Shown here piece after piece: positions 50,925 to 59,640 of a DNA stretch of 64,000 bases (positions are counted from its first letter, which is position 1; each line of letters starts with the position of its first letter). The stretch is from Pseudomonas fluorescens (GTDB taxonomy: Bacteria > Pseudomonadota > Gammaproteobacteria > Pseudomonadales > Pseudomonadaceae), in the NCBI RefSeq assembly GCF_000802965.1, contig NZ_JSAK01000020.1, positions 1 through 64,000 of the forward strand, written 5' to 3'. Below the pieces are notes generated by a model. It was not told the origin of the DNA. It did not search any database and worked only from the letters and a program-made list of their open reading frames with translations. A program made the position numbers and the translations under genes.

Positions 50925-53120
50925 ATGCCCGCTCAACACAAATACCGACCGAAACACCTTGCCTTGGCGATTGCCTTAGCCTTGGGATACGTAGAAATCG
51001 CTCAGGCACAACAGCCGCCCATCCAAGCCGCGACTGAAGAAAAAATCACCAAGCCGCGCAAAAAAAAACCCAAGCCGGTAGCGAACGATGACGATATTTT
51101 CGCCATCAAGGTATTCATCGGACCACTTGAACATTCGGCTCCGTTCAACGCGCCACCGGGCGAGGAGCAGCCTCCTCAGTTACTCACGACCAAACCCAAT
51201 CCCTTCGCAGCCGAGCTTGAGGAAGTGTCCCAGGCGTTCGCTGAATTTTTCACCGAGCCCGTACCGTCTGAAACGGTAGCGCCCCCGGTAAAACAGGACT
51301 CTTCCGAGGATGTCCGTGACACGCTCGTTTCAACGCCAATGGAAACCACTGAAGGGCTCTCCCTGAAACGGGGTGAGGTGGACGATCCGGTAGTGATAAA
51401 CGAAGGCGCTCAATGGGATGGGCCGATAGACGACGGCGGCGGCAAAAACAACTTGCTGCTGGACGCTTTGGAAGGAGGCGAGATTGGCGAAACCAGGAAT
51501 TTTAAACGCGCTCGCATCGCCCGAGGTAATTGGACACTGCACCATGATTTCGCGGGTCACGCCGAGGTCAAGGCTGGAGCGAGCCTTTTGAATAACGGCT
51601 CGATCAAGGGCGATGCCGTCATCGATGCGAATGCGGTCTATAGCGGCCATGGCAGCGTGAACAACCTGCATGTGGACGGTGCGCTGGTGGTCAGCCCGGT
51701 ACTCGGCTCCCCCATTATCAAGGGCAACCTGACGCTTTCACCCGGGGCGACTTTTTCCTATGGAATGACAGTCGACGAAAACTCCAAACCCGTCATTGTC
51801 AGCGGCACTGCCACCTTGGCAGGTGCGGGTTTTCATGTTTCAGCCATCCAGGGCGAATACGCCGACAGTACCGAGAGCGCGGTTTTGACTGCCGCGAAAA
51901 TTGAGGGCGAATTCGCAGAGCCCAGCAGCAGCCTTGCCTACATGACACCGACGTTGTCGCGTACCGATACCACAGTGACACTTACTTTTGAGCGCAACGA
52001 CTTGCCTGTGCGCGAGGTAGCCACTTCCACCAACGGCCAAGCCTTGGCAGACAGCGTGGATACCGCGAAAGCGGCCACTGACAACCCCGCCGTCCGCGCA
52101 CTGGTGCATAGCAATAAAGAAACCGCCCCACACGCCATCGAACAATTGGCCGCCAGTAACAATGCCAATCTGGCTAAAGCTACTTTCAGCAGCGTCAGCC
52201 CAGTGAGCACGAGCATGCTCTCGGCCATGCGCCAGTTGGAAAATCGCAGCATTTTACTCCAAAGGTCCGACCAGGCGCCCCGCGTGGCCAGCAGTGACGA
52301 CAACGGTCGAGTGTGGCTTCAGGCGCTAGGCCATGGAGGCAAAGTCGATCGTGACTTCGACAGCACCCTGAAACATGCCACCCAAGGCCTGGTACTGGGC
52401 GCTGATTGGCGCGTCGACGAGCACTGGCATGTGGGGCTGATCGGCGGCAAATCGCAAACGCGATTTGATGCCCGGCAGTTCGATGGCGATCTCGACAGCT
52501 GGCACCTGGGCGCTTATGCGGTTCGACAAGACGGACCGGTTGCCCTGCGCTTGGGCGCCTCCTACGCCAGCCATGACGGCAGCAGCAACCGCCAGGTGGC
52601 TTTCAATCGATTCAGTGACAGGCCAAAAGGTCGTTACGACGCTAACACCCAACAAGCCTTCGCCGAGGTCGGTTACAACCTGGGGCGCGCCAACGTCAGC
52701 ATCGAACCGTTTGCCGGTCTCGGATATCAGCGTTACCAGCGAGACAGCTACACCGAAAAAGGCGGCGCCGCCTCGTTGAAAGTCTACGGCGAGACCCTGG
52801 ACTACATGAGCAGCACATTCGGCCTACGCCTGGCGAAGAAAAACACGCTGGATAACGGCATGCATCTGACGCCGCGCTTGAGCGCGAGCGTGAAGCACAT
52901 CTACGGTGAACTCAACAGCGAAACGCGCCAGCAATTGGTCGTGGGTGGCCAAAGCTTCGAAGTCGAAGGCGCAGCAATGGATCGCAACAGCCTGACGCTC
53001 GCTGCCGGTCTCAATCTCAGCCTGTCAGCCCGCCATACCCTGAGCGCTGGCATCAACGCCGAGTTCGGCACCGACAGTCGCAATCATGGTGTGATAGGTC
53101 AGTGGCGGCTGGCGTTTTGA
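50925..53120 (+). CDS. type V autotransporter
   Basis: A 731-residue outer-membrane protein. The signal peptide covers about residues 1-28 (ending AQAQ). A low-complexity Pro/Lys/Glu-rich segment (about 30-160) has a basic run KPRKKKPKP. A beta-helix-like passenger (about 170-370) shows GASLLNNGSIKGDAVIDANA and GNLTLSPGATFSYGMTV. The C-terminal autotransporter beta-domain (about 460-731) ends in GQWRLAF with the terminal Phe needed for outer-membrane insertion. No protease or esterase motif is seen, so an adhesin-like role is most likely. Its ribosome site is in a hairpin. Confidence 0.88.
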   Translation: MPAQHKYRPKHLALAIALALGYVEIAQAQQPPIQAATEEKITKPRKKKPKPVANDDDIFAIKVFIGPLEHSAPFNAPPGEEQPPQLLTTKPNPFAAELEEVSQAFAEFFTEPVPSETVAPPVKQDSSEDVRDTLVSTPMETTEGLSLKRGEVDDPVVINEGAQWDGPIDDGGGKNNLLLDALEGGEIGETRNFKRARIARGNWTLHHDFAGHAEVKAGASLLNNGSIKGDAVIDANAVYSGHGSVNNLHVDGALVVSPVLGSPIIKGNLTLSPGATFSYGMTVDENSKPVIVSGTATLAGAGFHVSAIQGEYADSTESAVLTAAKIEGEFAEPSSSLAYMTPTLSRTDTTVTLTFERNDLPVREVATSTNGQALADSVDTAKAATDNPAVRALVHSNKETAPHAIEQLAASNNANLAKATFSSVSPVSTSMLSAMRQLENRSILLQRSDQAPRVASSDDNGRVWLQALGHGGKVDRDFDSTLKHATQGLVLGADWRVDEHWHVGLIGGKSQTRFDARQFDGDLDSWHLGAYAVRQDGPVALRLGASYASHDGSSNRQVAFNRFSDRPKGRYDANTQQAFAEVGYNLGRANVSIEPFAGLGYQRYQRDSYTEKGGAASLKVYGETLDYMSSTFGLRLAKKNTLDNGMHLTPRLSASVKHIYGELNSETRQQLVVGGQSFEVEGAAMDRNSLTLAAGLNLSLSARHTLSAGINAEFGTDSRNHGVIGQWRLAF

Positions 53121-53203
53121 ACAACCGACTCTGCTCTCACTGGCTGCAATGCCTGCTCGCAATTGCGCAGTGACATTCAGCATTCTTTTCGAATGAAACA
53201 CCG

Positions 53204-53228
53204 CCATCGCGAGCAGGCTCGCTCCCAC
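53204..53228. repeat. single REP element
   Basis: CCATCGCGAGCAGGCTCGCTCCCAC, a lone copy of the arm type seen on the left of 29647-29734, between the autotransporter and pycB. Confidence 0.7.
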
Positions 53229-53241
53229 ACTGATTCGAAGC

Positions 53242-53268
53242 AAAAAAAAGGGGAGCACATGCCCCCCC
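53242..53268 (-). terminator. pycB rho-independent terminator
   Basis: On the minus strand a GGGG-CATGTGCT-CCCC stem-loop is followed by eight Ts. It lies about 30 bases after the pycB stop. Confidence 0.85.
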
Positions 53269-53299
53269 GAGGTTTAAAGCGTGTATCGAGGCTGTTAAC

Positions 53300-55108
53300 T
53301 CAGCCTTCGATCTCGATCAGGATTTCGCCCGGGTTCACCCGGTCGCCCTTGGCCACGTGGATGGCGGTGACCTTACCGGCGATGGCAGCCTGGACTTCGG
53401 TTTCCATCTTCATCGCTTCGGTGATCAGGACAGCCTGGCCAGCCTTGACGGTGTCGCCTTCCTTGACCAGGACGTCGACGATGTTGCCCGGCATGGTGGT
53501 GCTGACGTGGCCCGGTGCAGTGGCTTGCTTGCGCTTGCTGCTGCCGCCGCTGACGAATTCGTTGAGCGGTTCGAACACCACTTCTTCCGGCATGCCGTCG
53601 ATGGACAGGTAGAAGTGACGCTTGCCTTCAGCCTTGACGCCGACACCGGTGATGTCGACGCGGTAGGTTTCGCCGTGGACGTCGATGACGAACTCGGTCG
53701 GTACGCCTTCACCACCGGCCGAGGCGACGCCACCGGCTTCTGGAATCGGCAACAGCACTTCCGGCGTCAGGGTGCCCGCAGCGCGCTCTTCGAGGAACTT
53801 GCGGCCGATGTCCGGGAACATGGCGAAGGTCAGCACGTCTTCCTCAGACTTGGCCACGGCGCCGATGTCGGCACGCAGCTTGGCCATTTCCGGCTTGAGC
53901 AAGTCGGCCGGGCGAACGTCGATGACTTCTTCGCTGCCGATGGCCTGGCGACGCAGTTGTTCGTTCACGGTGCCCGGCGCCTTGCCGTAGCCACCTTGCA
54001 GGTACAGCTTCACTTCGTTGGTGATGGTCTTGTAGCGCTCGCCGGCCAGTACGTTGAAGAACGCTTGGGTGCCGACGATCTGCGAGGTCGGGGTCACCAG
54101 CGGCGGGAAGCCGAGGTCTTCGCGAACGCGCGGGATTTCCGCCAGCACTTCGCTCATGCGATTCAGGGCGCCCTGCTCTTTCAACTGGTTGGCCAGGTTG
54201 GAAATCATCCCGCCCGGAACCTGGTTGACTTGAACGCGAGTGTCGACGGCGGTGAATTCGCTTTCGAACTGGTGGTACTTCTTGCGCACGGCGTAGAAAT
54301 ACAGACCGATCTCTTGCAACAGTTCCAGGTTCAGACCGGTATCGAATTCGGTGCCTTTAAGAGCAGCAACCATCGATTCGGTACCTGGGTGGCTGGTGCC
54401 CGAGGCGAAGCTGGAGATCGCGGTGTCGATGTGGTCGGCGCCGTTTTCGATTGCCTTGAGTTGGCACATCGTGGCCAGGCCAGCGGTATCGTGCGAGTGA
54501 ATGAACACTGGCAGCGACTGTTCGGCTTTCAACGCCCGAACCAGTTCGCCGGTGGCGTAAGGAGTCAGCAGACCGGCCATGTCCTTGATCGCCACCGAGT
54601 CGCAGCCCATGGCTTCCATCTGCTTGGCTTGTGCCACGAACGCGTCGATGGTGTGCACCGGGCTGGTGGTGTAGGCGATGGTGCCCTGGGCATGTTTGCC
54701 CGCCGCTTTCACCGCTTCGATGGCCACGCGCAGGTTACGCACGTCGTTCATCGCGTCGAAGATACGGAACACGTCGATGCCGTTGACCGCAGCCTTGGCG
54801 ACGAAGGCTCTGACCACATCGTCGCTGTAGTGGCGGTAGCCCAGCAGGTTCTGGCCACGCAGGAGCATCTGCAGACGGGTGTTAGGCAGCGCGGCGCGCA
54901 GTTGGCGCAGACGCTCCCACGGGTCTTCTTTCAGAAAGCGTACGCAGGCGTCGAACGTCGCGCCGCCCCAGCATTCAAGCGACCAGTAGCCGACTTTGTC
55001 GAGCTTGTCGCAGATCGGCAGCATGTCTTCGGTGCGCATGCGGGTGGCGAGCAGCGATTGGTGGGCGTCGCGCAGGATCGTGTCGGTAACGTGGATTTTC
55101 TTGCTCAT
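53300..55108 (-). CDS. pycB: pyruvate carboxylase subunit B (OadA type)
   Basis: A 602-residue carboxyltransferase plus biotin carrier. The TIM-barrel domain begins VTDTILRDAHQSLLATRM and has IKDMAGLLTP with metal-binding residues. The PYC_OADA domain follows (about 300-490). The C-terminal biotinyl domain has EAMKMET with biotin-accepting K567. It transfers carboxyl from biotin to pyruvate, giving oxaloacetate. The start at 55108 (MSKKIHVTDT) lies 11 bases after pycA. Pseudomonads use this two-subunit anaplerotic enzyme; an oxaloacetate decarboxylase would need membrane subunits, which are absent here. Confidence 0.92.
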   Translation of the reverse strand: MSKKIHVTDTILRDAHQSLLATRMRTEDMLPICDKLDKVGYWSLECWGGATFDACVRFLKEDPWERLRQLRAALPNTRLQMLLRGQNLLGYRHYSDDVVRAFVAKAAVNGIDVFRIFDAMNDVRNLRVAIEAVKAAGKHAQGTIAYTTSPVHTIDAFVAQAKQMEAMGCDSVAIKDMAGLLTPYATGELVRALKAEQSLPVFIHSHDTAGLATMCQLKAIENGADHIDTAISSFASGTSHPGTESMVAALKGTEFDTGLNLELLQEIGLYFYAVRKKYHQFESEFTAVDTRVQVNQVPGGMISNLANQLKEQGALNRMSEVLAEIPRVREDLGFPPLVTPTSQIVGTQAFFNVLAGERYKTITNEVKLYLQGGYGKAPGTVNEQLRRQAIGSEEVIDVRPADLLKPEMAKLRADIGAVAKSEEDVLTFAMFPDIGRKFLEERAAGTLTPEVLLPIPEAGGVASAGGEGVPTEFVIDVHGETYRVDITGVGVKAEGKRHFYLSIDGMPEEVVFEPLNEFVSGGSSKRKQATAPGHVSTTMPGNIVDVLVKEGDTVKAGQAVLITEAMKMETEVQAAIAGKVTAIHVAKGDRVNPGEILIEIEG

Positions 55109-55119
55109 TGTTCTATTCC

Positions 55120-56535
<1,416 letters not shown>

Positions 56536-56725
56536 TTGGAGTTTCCCTTGAGCCGGTGGTACCCACGACCTGCTAGACCAGGTCGACGCGTGACCAAATG
56601 TTTCAATTTGGTCGCGGCTCAACACTAGCGCTCACAAGGAATTAACAAAAATGAATAATTATTGGGTCATGCATAAGTAAAGACTTATAGTTGATGCATC
56701 AGCCTACGGCGGGAGCGTCTAGATA

Positions 56726-57688
56726 ATGCGTAAGTCATTGATGCGTATGACATTGCGTCAATTGCAGATTTTTAACGAAGTCTGTGATTTGCGCTCCTAC
56801 AGCCGTGCAGCCGACGAAATGTCACTCACCCAACCCGCCGTCAGCCTACAGATTCGTCAGCTAGAAGAGCTGATTGGTCAGCCATTGTTCGATTACGTCG
56901 GCAAAAAGCTTTACATGACGGAAGCCGCTGAAGCGTTACAGCGCGCCAGTCGCGACATTTTCGGGCGCCTGGAAAACCTCGATATGCAGCTGTCGGACAT
57001 GCAAGGGTCGTTGCAGGGCCAACTGAAACTGGCGGTGGAATCCAGCGCCAAGTATTTCGTACCGCACCTGTTCGCTGCCTTCAAGCGCCAGCATCCGGAA
57101 GTGAACCTGCAACTGACGGTAGTCAATCGCGGGCAAGTGATTCGACGCCTGTCAGATAACCGCGATGACTTGGTGATCATGTCCATGGTGCCGCAGGACA
57201 TGGGGCTGGAATTCCTGCCGTTTCTCAACAACCCGATCGTCGCGGTCGCCCCGCCGAATCATCCGCTGTGCCACATGGGACCGCTGCGCTTGCAGGATCT
57301 TGAACCTTATACGTTGCTGCTGCGCGAACCCGGCTCCGGGACGCGCATGGCGTGCGAGGAATATTTCAAAGAGAAGCGCGTGCACTTCAACCAGACCCAG
57401 GAAGTCTCGTCAGCCGAAGCCCAGCGAGAGTGCGTGCTGGCAGGACTGGGCGTGGCGCTGTTGACGCGCCACGCCCTGAACCTTGAATTGGCGACCGGCG
57501 GACTGATCGAGCTACCGGTCGAAGAGCTGCCGCTGTTCCGCAGTTGGTGCCTGGTGCAAGCCAAGGCTAAACGGCTGTCACCGGTGGCTCACGCATTCCT
57601 TGCGTTTGTGCGCAGCGAACGGGTGCAGATCAGCGCCCTGGTTGAGCGTTTCGACGGGAAATCACGGGAGATGCCTGCCAGAAGTTGA
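56726..57688 (+). CDS. pycR: LysR-family regulator PycR
   Basis: A 320-residue LysR regulator, divergent from pycAB with 190 bases between. The winged helix (about 10-68) reads LRQLQIFNEVCDLRSYSRAADEMSLTQPAVSLQIRQLE. The effector domain follows, ending RSWCLVQAKAKRLSPVAHAFL. Position and family match the P. aeruginosa regulator called PycR, which controls the pyruvate carboxylase genes. The start at 56726 gives MRKSLMRMTLRQL; the later ATGs at 56741 and 56747 are possible. The 3' end overlaps a convergent small gene. Confidence 0.85.
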   Translation: MRKSLMRMTLRQLQIFNEVCDLRSYSRAADEMSLTQPAVSLQIRQLEELIGQPLFDYVGKKLYMTEAAEALQRASRDIFGRLENLDMQLSDMQGSLQGQLKLAVESSAKYFVPHLFAAFKRQHPEVNLQLTVVNRGQVIRRLSDNRDDLVIMSMVPQDMGLEFLPFLNNPIVAVAPPNHPLCHMGPLRLQDLEPYTLLLREPGSGTRMACEEYFKEKRVHFNQTQEVSSAEAQRECVLAGLGVALLTRHALNLELATGGLIELPVEELPLFRSWCLVQAKAKRLSPVAHAFLAFVRSERVQISALVERFDGKSREMPARS

Positions 57689-57842
57689 GTTCCAACTCGT
57701 CAGGAAAATCGCCAATTTCTGCCAGAAGCTGACGACGCTCGCAGCGATCTTCAATGGCGCGGCGGAATTCCATGCGGCGCTGATCTTCTTGCTGACGACG
57801 GGTTTTGACAGCGCTGTTGCGTTCTTCGTAGGGCATGGCCAT
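57630..57842 (-). CDS. small Arg/Glu-rich protein, function unknown
   Basis: A 70-residue hydrophilic protein starting MAMPYEERNSAVKTRRQQED, with the helical stretch QRRMEFRRAIEDRCERRQLLAEIGDFPDE. It is very rich in Arg, Glu and Gln and has no membrane segment. GGGAG stands 7 bases before the ATG at 57842, a good ribosome site that makes it a credible gene. Its last 59 bases overlap the 3' end of pycR on the opposite strand. It resembles short conserved Pseudomonas proteins, but I cannot name the family with certainty. Confidence 0.6.
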   Translation of the reverse strand: MAMPYEERNSAVKTRRQQEDQRRMEFRRAIEDRCERRQLLAEIGDFPDELELNFWQASPVISRRNAQPGR

Positions 57843-57951
57843 TTCGAGTCTCCCAAGGCGAGTACGGGAGCTTCAAGATAGGCGCGGGGGATGACGGTTT
57901 GGCGGCTCAAGCATTACAGACTGATGAAAGTTTTGTTGGCGGCAAGCATAC

Positions 57952-58046
57952 CTGTGGCGAGGGAGCTTGCTCCCGCTGGACTGCGCAGCAGGCCCATTTT
58001 TTGGGGCCGCTACGCGCCCCAGCGGGAGCAAGCTCCCTCCCCACAG
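57952..58046. repeat. REPIN (TGTGGCGAGGGAGCTTGCTCCCGCTGG type)
   Basis: Inverted arms of about 28 bases with an inner GGCCCATTTTTTGGGGCC-like stem. It is the second member of the family at 8857-8988 and lies downstream of the HexR-like gene. Confidence 0.85.
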
Positions 58047-58066
58047 AGTCCGTGCCAATCCTGGGA

Positions 58067-58933
58067 TCAATCGTCCAGCGCTTTCACCGACTTGGGCGAC
58101 AACCGCAAGCTGCGAAGGCTACGCTTGACGCTCTTGAGGTGGTTGACCAGGCTCGGCCCGCGCGCCATGGCCACACCCATCGCCAACACGTCGATCACCA
58201 CCAGGTGAGCGATACGCGATGTCAGTGGCGTATAGATCTCGGTGTCTTCGTGCACATCGATCGCCAGATTGACAGTCGACAGTTCCGCTAACGGTGTCTG
58301 GCTAGGGCACAGGGTAATCAGCGAGGCACCGCTTTCGCGCACCAGGTTCGCGGTGATCAGCAGATCCTTGGAGCGCCCGGACTGGGAAATACAGATCGCC
58401 ACATCACTCGGCTTCAAGGTGACTGCCGACATCGCCTGCATGTGCGGATCGGAATACGCCGCAGCGGTCAGCAGCAAACGGAAGAACTTGTGCTGTGCGT
58501 CCGCCGCGACCGCACCCGAAGCGCCAAAACCGTAGAACTCGACACGCTGGGCCTGGGACATCAGCGACACCGCTCGCTGCAACTCCACCGGATCGAGCTT
58601 CTCGCGAACCTCCATCAGGGTGTGCAGGGTGGTGTCGAAGATTTTCAGGCTGTAGTCGGCGACCGAATCATCCTCATGGATCGCAAACTGGCCGAAGCTG
58701 GCGCCGGCCGCGAGGCTCTGGGCCAGCTTCAGCTTGAGGTCCTGGAACCCGGAACAACCGATGGCGCGGCAAAAGCGCACGATGGTCGGCTCGCTGATGC
58801 CCACGCTATGGGCCAGGTCGGCCATGGAACTGTGCATCACCGCCGCCGGGTCAAGCAGCACATGATCGGCGACCTTGAGCTCCGACTTGCGTAACAGGTG
58901 ACGTGACTGGGCGATGTGTTGCAGCAGATTCAA
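58067..58933 (-). CDS. RpiR-family regulator, HexR-like
   Basis: A 288-residue regulator with an N-terminal helix-turn-helix of RpiR type (about 1-77, SMADLAHSVGISEPTIVRFCRAIGCSGFQDLKLKLAQSL) and a SIS sugar-phosphate-binding domain (about 125-255, VEFYGFGASGAVAADAQHKFFRL, ICISQSGRSKDLL). It is close in pattern to HexR, which represses glucose catabolism genes and responds to KDPG, but differs in detail, so it is probably the paralogue found near pycR in pseudomonads. A HexR-type operator lies 48 bases upstream of its start, suggesting autoregulation. No zwf or edd gene is adjacent here. Confidence 0.87.
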   Translation of the reverse strand: MNLLQHIAQSRHLLRKSELKVADHVLLDPAAVMHSSMADLAHSVGISEPTIVRFCRAIGCSGFQDLKLKLAQSLAAGASFGQFAIHEDDSVADYSLKIFDTTLHTLMEVREKLDPVELQRAVSLMSQAQRVEFYGFGASGAVAADAQHKFFRLLLTAAAYSDPHMQAMSAVTLKPSDVAICISQSGRSKDLLITANLVRESGASLITLCPSQTPLAELSTVNLAIDVHEDTEIYTPLTSRIAHLVVIDVLAMGVAMARGPSLVNHLKSVKRSLRSLRLSPKSVKALDD

Positions 58934-58980
58934 AGGGCTGGACTCTTTGTTATTGGCAAATGCCGGGGATGTAGCACGCT

Positions 58981-58995
58981 TGTAGTTATACTACA
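58981..58995. promoter_or_regulatory. HexR-type operator
   Basis: TGTAGTTATACTACA is a perfect palindrome apart from its central base and fits the HexR pattern TGTARTTWWATTACA closely. It lies between the HexR-like gene and the orphan gene at 59286. The remaining 290 bases of this gap are AT-rich, with no other recognised element. Confidence 0.65.
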
Positions 58996-59285
58996 TGAAT
59001 CGGCTTTTTGCCTGCTCAATGCGTTACCGAATCCCTCGATTTCAGGTGCCCGCACCGCATGTAGCACTCGTTTTCATCTCTCTAGCGGGCCACCTTTACA
59101 CGCCCTTCAATAGTCTTTTTGCTAATTAACTGCGTTATTCATATCAAACGCCATTAATTAAACTCCAGCAAAAACGTACAAAGCCTTACAACTAAATCAA
59201 AAATAACCCACCCACCCAACAACCAAGTTAGTTATAGTTGTCTCCGCAGGAAGCAATAAATATTAATTACAGGAGTTACACATTT

Positions 59286-59600
59286 ATGAGCATTAAAACC
59301 AAAGACTGGACCGCACAAATCGATCGCATGCCGGGAGCCCCATCGTTCCGTACCTACGGCACTGTAACCGTTGCCCACACTGGTATCACACCGAAGCTGG
59401 AAATGACCGCACTGCAAGACAAGTCCTTTGACCTGCGCCTGGAACTCAAACTGGAAATCTCCAATGAAGTTTCTCTGCAAGTCGAAAATGACAAGTTTGT
59501 TGAATACAAAGTACCGGGCAATTCCAATGTTACCGGCGTCAGCATTTTCTACGAAGACAAGTTGTTGCACCATATTGATAAAGTACTGATTACCAACTAA
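59286..59600 (+). CDS. small orphan protein in low-GC DNA
   Basis: A 104-residue protein starting MSIKTKDWTAQIDRMPGAPS. It has no signal peptide or membrane segment, and alternating hydrophobic residues (FDLRLELKLEISNEVSLQVE) suggest a beta-sandwich. AGGAG stands 10 bases before the ATG at 59286, following an in-frame ATT-rich leader. The gene and about 200 bases upstream are clearly AT-richer than the neighbours and use codons such as AAT, ATT and TTT freely, suggesting recent acquisition. I recall similar short Pseudomonas proteins starting MSIKxKxWxAxIDRMPG, without function. Confidence 0.65.
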   Translation: MSIKTKDWTAQIDRMPGAPSFRTYGTVTVAHTGITPKLEMTALQDKSFDLRLELKLEISNEVSLQVENDKFVEYKVPGNSNVTGVSIFYEDKLLHHIDKVLITN

Positions 59601-59640
59601 GCACTTATATCGCTTCCGGCAATTCAGGCGTCCCGCAGAC

